A stretch of DNA of 64,000 bases from Flavobacteriales bacterium UBA7666 (GTDB lineage: Bacteria > Bacteroidota > Bacteroidia > Flavobacteriales_D > Crocinitomicaceae), in the NCBI GenBank assembly GCA_002483265.1, contig DLHO01000007.1:41773-105772 (forward strand), read 5' to 3'. The first letter of the stretch is position 1; every line of letters starts with the position of its first letter. Both the position numbers and the translations under genes were made by a program. A model generated the notes under the pieces. That model made no database searches and had not been told where the DNA came from. It saw only the letters and a list, made by a program, of their open reading frames with translations. Shown here one piece after another: positions 42,358 to 49,790 of this stretch.

Positions 42358-43468
42358 ACACCACTTCTTTTAGAATGGCACAAATATGTTTTAGATCTGA
42401 ATCGTTTAAGCGCTCGTATAAAGGCAAAACCAAGCCTTTTTGGTTTGCTTTTAATGCATTCGGAACTAATTCCGCACAATTCAATTGATATTTTTTCTGG
42501 TAGAAGGTTTCATTTGGAATGCATTGCGCACCTAAATTAACGCCAATTCCACGTTGTTTCAACTTGTCAATGAGTTTATCCCGATCATTGTTTTCCGGAA
42601 CCAGGATATGAAATGACTGCCAGGTATGGAAATGGTTTTTTGGAACGGTAGGTAAAATGAAATCAGTCTCCTGAAGTTCTTCAAAATAGATTGCTGCAAG
42701 TTTTTGTTTGTATGACAGGATTTGATCAAACCGTTGAAACTGACTCAAAACCAAAGCTGCCTGAATATCAGTCATCCGATAGTTGAAACCAGCAGAGACA
42801 AAGTCCATTTTTCCGTTTTGGTATTCGATTCCGTGATTTCGCAATACACGGAGCTTTTTGGCTATTTCGTCGTTATTAGTGACTAAAAGGCCTCCTTCAC
42901 CAGAGGTGATTGCCTTTCGTGGGTGAAAGGAAAAGGATCCCAAAACGCCTTGAGTTCCGGCAAATGAATCACCTGATTTAGCTCCCAAAGCGCAGGCTGC
43001 ATCTTCAATTACTGCGAGTTTGTATTTTTGGGATAGCGAAAGAATTGTTTCCAGATTACAAGCCTGTCCAAACTCATGAACAGGAATTATTGCCTTTGTT
43101 TTTGGTGTGATTTTTTGTTCAATCAACTCCGCGTTGATATTGAAAGTTTGGGTTTCGATATCAACAAAAACGGGAGTAGCACCTACTAGTTCTACCACAT
43201 TTGCGGTTGCAATGTAAGATAGGGCGGGAACAATTACTTCATCTCCCGGACCAATTCCTAAAACAACCAATGCAAGATGAAGCGTGGCAGTTCCGTTTGA
43301 AACGGCAATAGCATGTTTTACTCCAAGGTAAGCTGCGATCTGCTCTTCCAAAGCTTCCACTTTTTTTCCCTGAATGAGCATTCCTGATCGCAGTACTTCA
43401 TTCACTGCATCGATATCCTGTTGTTGGATATCCGGAATCATTAAAGGAATAAAAGCCCTGGTTTCCAT
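42350..43468 (-). CDS. DegT/DnrJ/EryC1-family sugar aminotransferase
   Basis: The 372-residue PLP enzyme begins METRAFIPLMIPDIQQQDIDAV. It shows AVSNGTATLHLAL, Asp156 in VIEDAACALGA and Lys185 in SFHPRKAITSGEGG, the usual Schiff-base lysine. It converts a keto sugar nucleotide to an amino sugar. Tight packing with an epimerase/dehydratase upstream (two-base gap) and a PglD-like acyltransferase downstream points to a 4-acetamido-deoxy sugar pathway. Confidence 0.92.
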   Translation of the reverse strand: METRAFIPLMIPDIQQQDIDAVNEVLRSGMLIQGKKVEALEEQIAAYLGVKHAIAVSNGTATLHLALVVLGIGPGDEVIVPALSYIATANVVELVGATPVFVDIETQTFNINAELIEQKITPKTKAIIPVHEFGQACNLETILSLSQKYKLAVIEDAACALGAKSGDSFAGTQGVLGSFSFHPRKAITSGEGGLLVTNNDEIAKKLRVLRNHGIEYQNGKMDFVSAGFNYRMTDIQAALVLSQFQRFDQILSYKQKLAAIYFEELQETDFILPTVPKNHFHTWQSFHILVPENNDRDKLIDKLKQRGIGVNLGAQCIPNETFYQKKYQLNCAELVPNALKANQKGLVLPLYERLNDSDLKHICAILKEVVYE

Positions 43469-43470
43469 CG

Positions 43471-44421
43471 TTACAAGGATTTGAAATATTCCGCTGTGCG
43501 GAGAATTCCTTCTTCCAAATCAACCTTTGCTTTAAAACCAAGGAGTTCTTGTGTTTTTTTTACAGATGGAATACGCAATTCAATATCTGCAGAAAGCTGG
43601 TCTCTGAAACTGATTTGAGATTTGGAATTTAACACCCTACAAACTGTTTGAGCTAGTCCAAGTGTTGTAATCACAGCACGTGCATTTCCAAGATTGAAAC
43701 TTTCACCAACAGCTTTCGGATTTTCCAGGCAGCGCATCAAACAATCCACGAAATCATCCACGTAACACCATGCTCTGATCTGACTTCCATCACCATTGAT
43801 GAAAATTTCTTCATCCTTTAAGGCTTTTTTGATGAAGATTTGCATAGCTCCTTCACCTGTTTGCCCGGGACCATAAACATTGAAAGGTCTTACAGTTACT
43901 GTAGGAAGTTTGTGTTGAGCATGATAAGCATGCGTTAAATGTTCGCCAGCCAATTTGCTTACAGCATAGGTCCATCGTGCTTCACCGGCAGAACCGGAAA
44001 CGGTTTCATCCGTTTCACTGGACTTGAACGCCATTGAACCGAATATTTCAGAAGTTGAAAAATCAATGAATCGGTCACTAACCTGGTTAATACGAGCAGC
44101 TTCCAGCGCATTTGCGGTGCCAATCATATTTACCGTCATTGTTTTGACCGGATCTTTGATCACGGTGTCAATTCCTGCAATTCCTGCAGCATGAACTACA
44201 ATTTCAGCACCTTCCATTGATTTGGTAAGTAGTTCTTTATCCAGTACATCTCCTTTGATGATTGTCAAGTTCGGATGTTTCGCAAATAAACTATTGCTGA
44301 TCGTATCGCGGTGAAAATTATCGAAAACAATGATTTTGTTTTCTTCAATTAAGTTCGAAATAAGTGTGTTGGCAATAAACCCCGCACCACCGGTTATAAA
44401 AATTCGTTTGTTTTTTATCAT
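43471..44421 (-). CDS. NAD-dependent sugar epimerase/dehydratase (extended SDR)
   Basis: The 316-residue protein has ITGGAGFIANTLISNL, AAGIAGIDTVIKDP, DFSTSEIFGS and WTYAVSKLAGEH (YxxxK), all of the extended SDR fold. It probably acts on the nucleotide sugar ahead of the DegT enzyme, as a dehydratase or epimerase. It resembles the gene at 31192 in layout but not closely in sequence. A 95-base gap upstream, with no clear -7 box, separates it from the FkbM gene. Confidence 0.87.
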   Translation of the reverse strand: MIKNKRIFITGGAGFIANTLISNLIEENKIIVFDNFHRDTISNSLFAKHPNLTIIKGDVLDKELLTKSMEGAEIVVHAAGIAGIDTVIKDPVKTMTVNMIGTANALEAARINQVSDRFIDFSTSEIFGSMAFKSSETDETVSGSAGEARWTYAVSKLAGEHLTHAYHAQHKLPTVTVRPFNVYGPGQTGEGAMQIFIKKALKDEEIFINGDGSQIRAWCYVDDFVDCLMRCLENPKAVGESFNLGNARAVITTLGLAQTVCRVLNSKSQISFRDQLSADIELRIPSVKKTQELLGFKAKVDLEEGILRTAEYFKSL

Positions 44422-44516
44422 TTGTAGGTAGAAATAAATACCACGAAGATTGCTTTTAGCTATCCAATTGGAGTCACCAAATTACATAAAAATCTCTATT
44501 ATTTACTTAGAATTTA

Positions 44517-45356
44517 TTAATTGGGAATACAGATCAAATCCGTTTGAATAGGTAATTGAAGGATGGAATTTTGGTCTGTCAGTCCTTCTTTTGAATGTAT
44601 TTGATAGTTTAAATTTAAAAGATGCGTCAATGTGTCACGGATATTCCCTCCTTGTGATTGAATGTTTTCCACGCTGTATTCAAAAATAAGTATCGGCTTA
44701 AAGTGTTTGATTGTTTCTTCAGCCCCCTTTAAAACTTGTAATTCGAAACCTTCGACATCGATTTTGATAAAATCAACCTTGGGAATGTGATTCTCAGAAA
44801 TAAACTCATCCAGAGAAATTACAGGAACAGAGATCGCATTGGTTGATTCATCCGTCATCCGGAAGCCGCCGCTGTTGAATGGACTGTGCTGCATCATGTG
44901 AAGCATTCCTTTTTCAGTGCTTAATCCCAGATTATAAGCTTTGATATTACTGTTTTCATTCAACGAAATATTTGTTTCCAATTTGTGAAAGGTTCTCGGA
45001 TAGGGCTCGAAGGCGTAGACAGTTGCATTCAATCCTTTTGATTTTTGTGTTTTCAGCATATTGAGTGCTGTTTGACCAATATTGGCACCAATGTCGAAGA
45101 TGGCTTCGGATTTCCCCAGGTAATTTAAAACATGATCGCTGGAATCAGATTTGCAATAAAAATACACGAGCCATTCCTGATAATCATTTAAATCTAATTG
45201 ATACCAAATTCCCCGTCGCTTTACCTTGCGCATACTTCCGGATTTATAATGCGTATTGGAAGGAACGAATCGAAAGACCCAATTGCGTGCATTGAATAAT
45301 AGAATGATTCCAATCAGGAGATTCTCTGCAATTCTATTCGTCAGGAGTTTTTTCAT
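44517..45356 (-). CDS. FkbM-family methyltransferase 2
   Basis: The 279-residue protein has IFDIGANIGQTALNM for SAM binding, AFEPYPRTFHKLETNI, and DFIKIDVEGFELQVLKGAEE, the FkbM block. It shares the layout of the gene at 35358 (including KSGSMRKVKRRG near KNPAIRKVKRNE in the other) and is likely a paralogue. Ten bases separate it from the acyltransferase upstream. Substrate unknown; a glycan hydroxyl is likely. Confidence 0.9.
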   Translation of the reverse strand: MKKLLTNRIAENLLIGIILLFNARNWVFRFVPSNTHYKSGSMRKVKRRGIWYQLDLNDYQEWLVYFYCKSDSSDHVLNYLGKSEAIFDIGANIGQTALNMLKTQKSKGLNATVYAFEPYPRTFHKLETNISLNENSNIKAYNLGLSTEKGMLHMMQHSPFNSGGFRMTDESTNAISVPVISLDEFISENHIPKVDFIKIDVEGFELQVLKGAEETIKHFKPILIFEYSVENIQSQGGNIRDTLTHLLNLNYQIHSKEGLTDQNSILQLPIQTDLICIPN

Positions 45357-45366
45357 CGGTATTGGA

Positions 45367-46482
45367 TTAGATAAACTTGTTTTTCAATTTTAAAAAATAC
45401 TGTTCAAAATAGTTGAAGCTAATCACTGAAATAAAGTAAGTAAGAATTAGACTTGTTATTGGTTCAACAAGCAAAACGGTTAAAAATGTGTCTTGATGAA
45501 GAATCGATTTGGTCAGGGTAATTGTTATCAAAATAGCTAGGAAATGCAAACAATACATGCCATAAGTATATTTACCGCTTTTGGTCAGTAATTTAAAACG
45601 TGAAAGTCTGAAAATTCCATTGATATTCATTGCCTGATCCAAAATTATCCAAAGCATGATCAGTGAACTGAATATGCGTTCGTATGGAATAATCCCTTCA
45701 CTCCAGTTTATTAATTCATTCCGTAGAAAAAAATGAATAGCAAAAAGTAGATAGGGAATAACTTGTACTGGTTTAGACACCTTTGTAAGCCGAAGCTCCA
45801 GTGATTTACGTTGAGTAATCAGCCAGGCACCAAATGAACCGATAACAAGGTCGTTCATGCAGGAAAGTGTATGGAATTCCGTATGATAATAATCGTTGTG
45901 CGTAATCCGATACCCCAAACTGATTAAAATCAACGAAGTAAATAAAATCCAATAGTATTTGATTGGAATCAGAGCTAAAAACACCGGCCAAACGAGATAA
46001 AACTGCTCTTCGATTGCAACACTCCAAAGAACTCCCAGAATAGATGCGTCTGGTCTTCCGTTTGCAATGAAATCAAAATTACTGGTGAAGGTTAAATAAT
46101 TGAATATGTGAGCCGTTTCCTCCGGATTCTGTCCCAAATACGATTTGAGGAGCGGGAATAGAAAGAATCCGAAGAAAACGCAGAAAAAATAAAGCGGCCA
46201 GATTCGTAAAACTCTTCGAAGCCAAAAATGGATGATGTTGATTCCGGAAGACGATTGTTTTTCAATGATTAGTAAATAAGTGATGAGAAAACCACTCAAT
46301 ACAAAAAAGAAGTTTACTCCCAGATTCCCGTTTGCAAAAAGACCAACTTTGATGGTTTTGTAGGTGTTCGAATTCAAAACGTCTGAATTTTTACTTGTGA
46401 AACTATGAAAGAAAAAGACCATCAGGAAACAAATCGTCCGAAGACCATCCAGATTTTTAAAGTATGGAGAAGTTGTTTTCAT
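45367..46482 (-). CDS. OafA-type membrane acyltransferase (acyltransferase 3 family)
   Basis: The 371-residue protein has about ten membrane helices. It starts with the family block YFKNLDGLRTICFLMVFFFHSF, which holds the usual His of this family, and then FFVLSGFLITYLLI and GVLWSVAIEEQFYLVWP. Such proteins O-acetylate polysaccharides at the membrane. It follows the candidate polymerase by five bases. Confidence 0.9.
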   Translation of the reverse strand: MKTTSPYFKNLDGLRTICFLMVFFFHSFTSKNSDVLNSNTYKTIKVGLFANGNLGVNFFFVLSGFLITYLLIIEKQSSSGINIIHFWLRRVLRIWPLYFFCVFFGFFLFPLLKSYLGQNPEETAHIFNYLTFTSNFDFIANGRPDASILGVLWSVAIEEQFYLVWPVFLALIPIKYYWILFTSLILISLGYRITHNDYYHTEFHTLSCMNDLVIGSFGAWLITQRKSLELRLTKVSKPVQVIPYLLFAIHFFLRNELINWSEGIIPYERIFSSLIMLWIILDQAMNINGIFRLSRFKLLTKSGKYTYGMYCLHFLAILITITLTKSILHQDTFLTVLLVEPITSLILTYFISVISFNYFEQYFLKLKNKFI

Positions 46483-46487
46483 GATAA

Positions 46488-47837
46488 TTATTCAGGAAGC
46501 ACCAGAGTTTGATCATTGCCTTTTTTTAGCTTACTAAATACAAACAACAAAAAGAAGGGGAGTATGGGAGCTTTTAATCGGGCTAGTACGCCAAATAATC
46601 CGGAAGTTAATCCAACAAAATAGGCTAAAATCAACACGAACAAAACACAGAAAATAATGAAATTTTTTGTTTGGATATCGTTCATTGAAGGGGCAAGGTT
46701 TGTCTTCTTTTTTCTTCTGATGATTGCCAGGGTAAGCGCAAGGAAAAGCAAGCTTTCCAGCCCATTAATAAGCATTAGTGCATTATCAGCCTCCCAGATA
46801 AAGGGTCTGTAGATAGTCGTCAGAATCGCACTCGGAATGACGGTAACCATTGTGACGGAATTGACCTCAGAGATTCCCAGATCGTAGCGTTTCCCGGTAT
46901 ATCCTTTATTATTCTGGAAGTCCAGATAGATGGTATTGGCCGTTTCGGTTAGATTATCTGATGAAAACTCCCCAAATATATTGGAGTCACTCATAAAAAA
47001 GATAATACTGGAAATGGCAATCATAATACCGGTGGTACGTGTCAATAATTTGGTGACAAAAGGTTTGTTATTATTTAATCTGAAAATAAGCAGTATAAAT
47101 ACTGGAACCGCTATTGGTAATAGTAAAAATGAACGGGTAACAAAAATGAACCAAAGCCCTATTAATGTTGCAATAATGGTCTTAGCATTGTACTGTCTGT
47201 GAAGAATTTTGAATATTCCCATGATTACGACCAATAAACTAGCATATGCAATAGAGTCTTTCATGATCCCGGTACACCAAAATCCCACGGTAGGGATAAA
47301 TAAAACTGCGTAAGCGACATACTTGATCTTAATTGTAAGGAATGAATTTAAAAAACGAAAGAACTTCCAGGAAATGATAGTAGTAATTACAGAATAGAAG
47401 AGGTTTAGCGTCAAGTAACTTTTGAAAGCAAAGAATGACAATGGACTGCTTAATTTACAGACGAACCAGGAGTTGGGTTCATTGTAAATCCACACAGGAG
47501 GAATACCGGTAGTATGATTATAAAAATGAGGGATATATCCTTTTCTTGCAGGATTAAATATCTCTGTCAGATAATTCAACGGAGATTCGTAACAAAGATT
47601 GTTGAGTGTGTTTGCTCCTTGCCAATAAGCAGTTGTATCGCCACCACCGTAATTGTAGATATAGACATATGCCATGGAAAACCCCATAAATATTTTCCAG
47701 AAAAAATGAGGGAGAAAATAACGGTATTCCGGGTTTTCTTTGTTTTTAAGATAAACAAGAATGGCAATCAGACTGAATAGAACCAGGTAGGCAGTAAAAA
47801 AAACATAGTCATACAAGGTAAACTCAGGATACTTCAT
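46488..47837 (-). CDS. Polytopic membrane protein, candidate polysaccharide polymerase
   Basis: The 449-residue protein has about ten to eleven hydrophobic helices and a large outside loop after the second (NYGGGDTTAYWQGANTL to SWFVCKLSSPLS). The stretch GFWCTGIMKDSIAYASL resembles the SGxxKD motif of Wzy/EpsG-type polymerases. It is the only protein in the locus that fits this job, so I infer it, but sequence similarity is not enough to name it. It lies two bases after rlmH. Confidence 0.5.
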   Translation of the reverse strand: MKYPEFTLYDYVFFTAYLVLFSLIAILVYLKNKENPEYRYFLPHFFWKIFMGFSMAYVYIYNYGGGDTTAYWQGANTLNNLCYESPLNYLTEIFNPARKGYIPHFYNHTTGIPPVWIYNEPNSWFVCKLSSPLSFFAFKSYLTLNLFYSVITTIISWKFFRFLNSFLTIKIKYVAYAVLFIPTVGFWCTGIMKDSIAYASLLVVIMGIFKILHRQYNAKTIIATLIGLWFIFVTRSFLLLPIAVPVFILLIFRLNNNKPFVTKLLTRTTGIMIAISSIIFFMSDSNIFGEFSSDNLTETANTIYLDFQNNKGYTGKRYDLGISEVNSVTMVTVIPSAILTTIYRPFIWEADNALMLINGLESLLFLALTLAIIRRKKKTNLAPSMNDIQTKNFIIFCVLFVLILAYFVGLTSGLFGVLARLKAPILPFFLLFVFSKLKKGNDQTLVLPE

Positions 47838-47839
47838 AC

Positions 47840-48313
47840 CTATTGATGATGATAAGGTTCATTTCTCAAAATAGTCATTGCACGATACACTTGTTCGATG
47901 AAGAACAAACGGATCATTTGATGAGAAAAAGTCATTTGGGATAATGAAATCATTCCATTTGATCGCTGGTAAACGTCGTTGCTAAAACCATATGGTCCGC
48001 CTACAACAAAGCAAATCTGTTTGCCTCCGCGATTAAATTGATCTTGAAGATAGGTAGAGAAATCAAGGGAACTGTATTCCTTTCCCTTTTCATCCAATAA
48101 GATAAGCGTATCGGTTGGACTTACTTTTTCAAGAATTAATTCTCCTTCCCGCTGTTTGATTTGACTTTCAGATAAATTTTTAGCTTGTTTGATATCCGGA
48201 ATAATCTGTAGTTGAAAGGAAATGTAATGACGAAGTCGCTTCAAATATTCTTGTTCTCCTTCTTCCAGAAATTTTTTCCCTGTTTTACCAATACAAAGTA
48301 ATGTTACCTGCAT
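47840..48313 (-). CDS. rlmH: 23S rRNA pseudouridine-1915 N3-methyltransferase RlmH
   Basis: RlmH is a SPOUT methyltransferase that modifies helix 69 of 23S rRNA. The start ATG 48313 (MQVTLLCIGKTGKKFLEEGE) gives 157 residues, the family length. The SAM-site block FVVGGPYGFSNDVYQ and the C-terminal LSQMTFSHQMIRLFFIEQVYRAMTILRNEPYHHQ (in two parts) are clear. An in-frame start five codons upstream would overlap the -7 box. The polysaccharide locus follows only two bases downstream. Confidence 0.95.
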   Translation of the reverse strand: MQVTLLCIGKTGKKFLEEGEQEYLKRLRHYISFQLQIIPDIKQAKNLSESQIKQREGELILEKVSPTDTLILLDEKGKEYSSLDFSTYLQDQFNRGGKQICFVVGGPYGFSNDVYQRSNGMISLSQMTFSHQMIRLFFIEQVYRAMTILRNEPYHHQ

Positions 48314-48317
48314 GCAA

Positions 48318-48325
48318 CGAATATA
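48318..48325 (-). promoter_or_regulatory. -7 box four bases before rlmH
   Basis: Minus-strand TATATTCG has one change from TAnnTTTG and is followed by TTGC and then ATG. It implies a leaderless or nearly leaderless transcript. Confidence 0.4.
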
Positions 48326-48451
48326 CAAAAATTGTAGTTAGTGCTTAAAATGAGTTCGAATTATAGCTGCTTTTTTTGCTTCGAATAACGATTCGATAAA
48401 AGAATAATCTACAAAAACAGTAGGGGATTAGCGGGATTTCATTTTAGGCAT

Positions 48452-48459
48452 TATATTTG
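48452..48459 (+). promoter_or_regulatory. Predicted promoter of the DUF4783 gene
   Basis: TATATTTG matches the -7 element exactly and lies 28 bases before ATG 48488. The -33 element is not clear. Confidence 0.5.
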
Positions 48460-48487
48460 TTGATCGAGGTATCATAACAATTGAGAC

Positions 48488-48865
48488 ATGGGCTTTATTT
48501 TATCATTAATAGCTTCTTTTATTTTATCACTTAATTCTGTAACGGATGCGAGTTTCGCTGCTGTGGAACAAGCATTTGGTAGAGAAGACGCTGCTAAGAT
48601 TGTTTCCTACGGAAAAGATAAGATCTTACTTCAGATTCAAGGTAAAGAAGGTGTTTATGCACAATCTCAGGCTACTCAATTGTTGAAAGATTTCTTTAAC
48701 CGAAAACCTGTTTCAAGCTTTCGTTTTACCTTCAAGGGAAAGGAAAGTGATGATTCTCCATTAACTACAGGGACTTACACTTCCAAAAGCGAATCCTTTC
48801 GTGTGACCATCAAATGGAAACACATCAACTCTGAGTTGAAAATAGAATCACTTTCTATCGAATAA
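48488..48865 (+). CDS. DUF4783 family protein
   Basis: The 125-residue protein has an N-terminal hydrophobic segment that should export it (MGFILSLIASFILSLNSVTDA). A domain with FAAVEQAFGREDAAKIVSYGKDKIL, FRFTFKGKESDDSP and FRVTIKWKHINSELKIESLSI follows. This matches the DUF4783 layout, often placed before nadC in Bacteroidota. The fold resembles NTF2-like proteins, but no function is known. Confidence 0.82.
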   Translation: MGFILSLIASFILSLNSVTDASFAAVEQAFGREDAAKIVSYGKDKILLQIQGKEGVYAQSQATQLLKDFFNRKPVSSFRFTFKGKESDDSPLTTGTYTSKSESFRVTIKWKHINSELKIESLSIE

Positions 48866-48944
48866 TTCAAAAGGCAAAATTCAAAAAATAGTTTTGCTTA
48901 TAATGTCTTGGATGGTTTTGAATTCAACATTTTGAATTTTGAAT

Positions 48945-48952
48945 TAACTTTG
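48945..48952 (+). promoter_or_regulatory. -7 box four bases before nadC
   Basis: TAACTTTG matches TAnnTTTG exactly and is followed by TTCC and ATG at 48957. The preceding 60 bases are built of TTTGAATTCAA-like words. Transcription should start at or near the ATG. Confidence 0.5.
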
Positions 48953-48956
48953 TTCC

Positions 48957-49790
48957 ATGTTTGATGAAATTATAAAAAACGCCCTTCAGGAGGATTTAGG
49001 AGATGGTGATCATTCTTCTTTAGCTTGTATTCCTGAGAATGCTTCCGGAATTGCCAAATTATTGGTGAAAGATACCGGTGTTTTGGCTGGAGTGGAAGTA
49101 GCCAAAAAAGTATGTGAACTAGTTGATTCAAACTTAGTTTTTGAAGAATTATTAGCTGACGGAACTTCTGTAAAACCCGGAGATATTGCTTTTTATTTAA
49201 AGGGGAGTGCCCGATCTATATTAGCAGCTGAGCGCACTTTGTTGAATTTCATGCAGCGTATGTCCGGAATCGCGACTCAAACAAAGAGTTACGTTGATTT
49301 ATTGGAAGGAACAAAAACCAATCTTTTGGATACTCGGAAAACCACTCCGGGGGTTCGTTACATGGAAAAATGGGCTGTACGAATTGGTGGTGGAATGAAT
49401 CACCGTTTTGCACTTTACGATATGATCATGTTGAAAGACAATCATGTGGATTTTGCAGGTGGAATCAAACAAGCAATCCAGAGAACTCAGGAGTATTTAA
49501 AAACTACTGGAAAAACATTGAAAGTTGAGATCGAGGTGCGTAATATTTCGGAATTACATCAGGTGCTTGAAACGGGAATGGTAGATCGGATTATGCTGGA
49601 TAACTTTACTCCGGAATTATTAAAAGAAGCGATTGAGATCATTGACAGACGTTATGAAACGGAAGCATCGGGAGGAATCACTAAACAAACTATTCGTGCT
49701 TTTGCAGAAACAGGGGTTGATTTTATTTCTGTGGGTGCATTAACTCATAGCTTTGATAGTTTAGATATGAGCCTGAAAGCAAGTTTTTAG
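48957..49790 (+). CDS. nadC: Nicotinate-nucleotide pyrophosphorylase (carboxylating)
   Basis: NadC turns quinolinate and PRPP into nicotinate mononucleotide and CO2 in NAD synthesis. The 277-residue protein has EDLGDGDHSS near the N-terminus, AAERTLLNFMQRMSGIATQT, LDTRKTTPGVRYMEKWAV, GGGMNHRFALYDMIMLKDNH and SGGI/SVGALTHS at the end. It is complete. nadA and nadB are not in the window. Its stop overlaps that of the convergent phosphatase gene. Confidence 0.96.
   Translation: MFDEIIKNALQEDLGDGDHSSLACIPENASGIAKLLVKDTGVLAGVEVAKKVCELVDSNLVFEELLADGTSVKPGDIAFYLKGSARSILAAERTLLNFMQRMSGIATQTKSYVDLLEGTKTNLLDTRKTTPGVRYMEKWAVRIGGGMNHRFALYDMIMLKDNHVDFAGGIKQAIQRTQEYLKTTGKTLKVEIEVRNISELHQVLETGMVDRIMLDNFTPELLKEAIEIIDRRYETEASGGITKQTIRAFAETGVDFISVGALTHSFDSLDMSLKASF

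Noticed and set aside
26395..47837. Whole polysaccharide locus as a recently acquired genomic island
   Set aside because: No integrase, transposase, direct repeats or tRNA edge was found, and base use is not visibly different from the neighbours. Such loci vary between strains, but transfer cannot be shown from this window.
48866..48944. TTTGAATTCAA-type repeats as a mobile element
   Set aside because: Too short and degenerate, with no terminal repeats; treated as low-complexity intergenic sequence around the nadC promoter.
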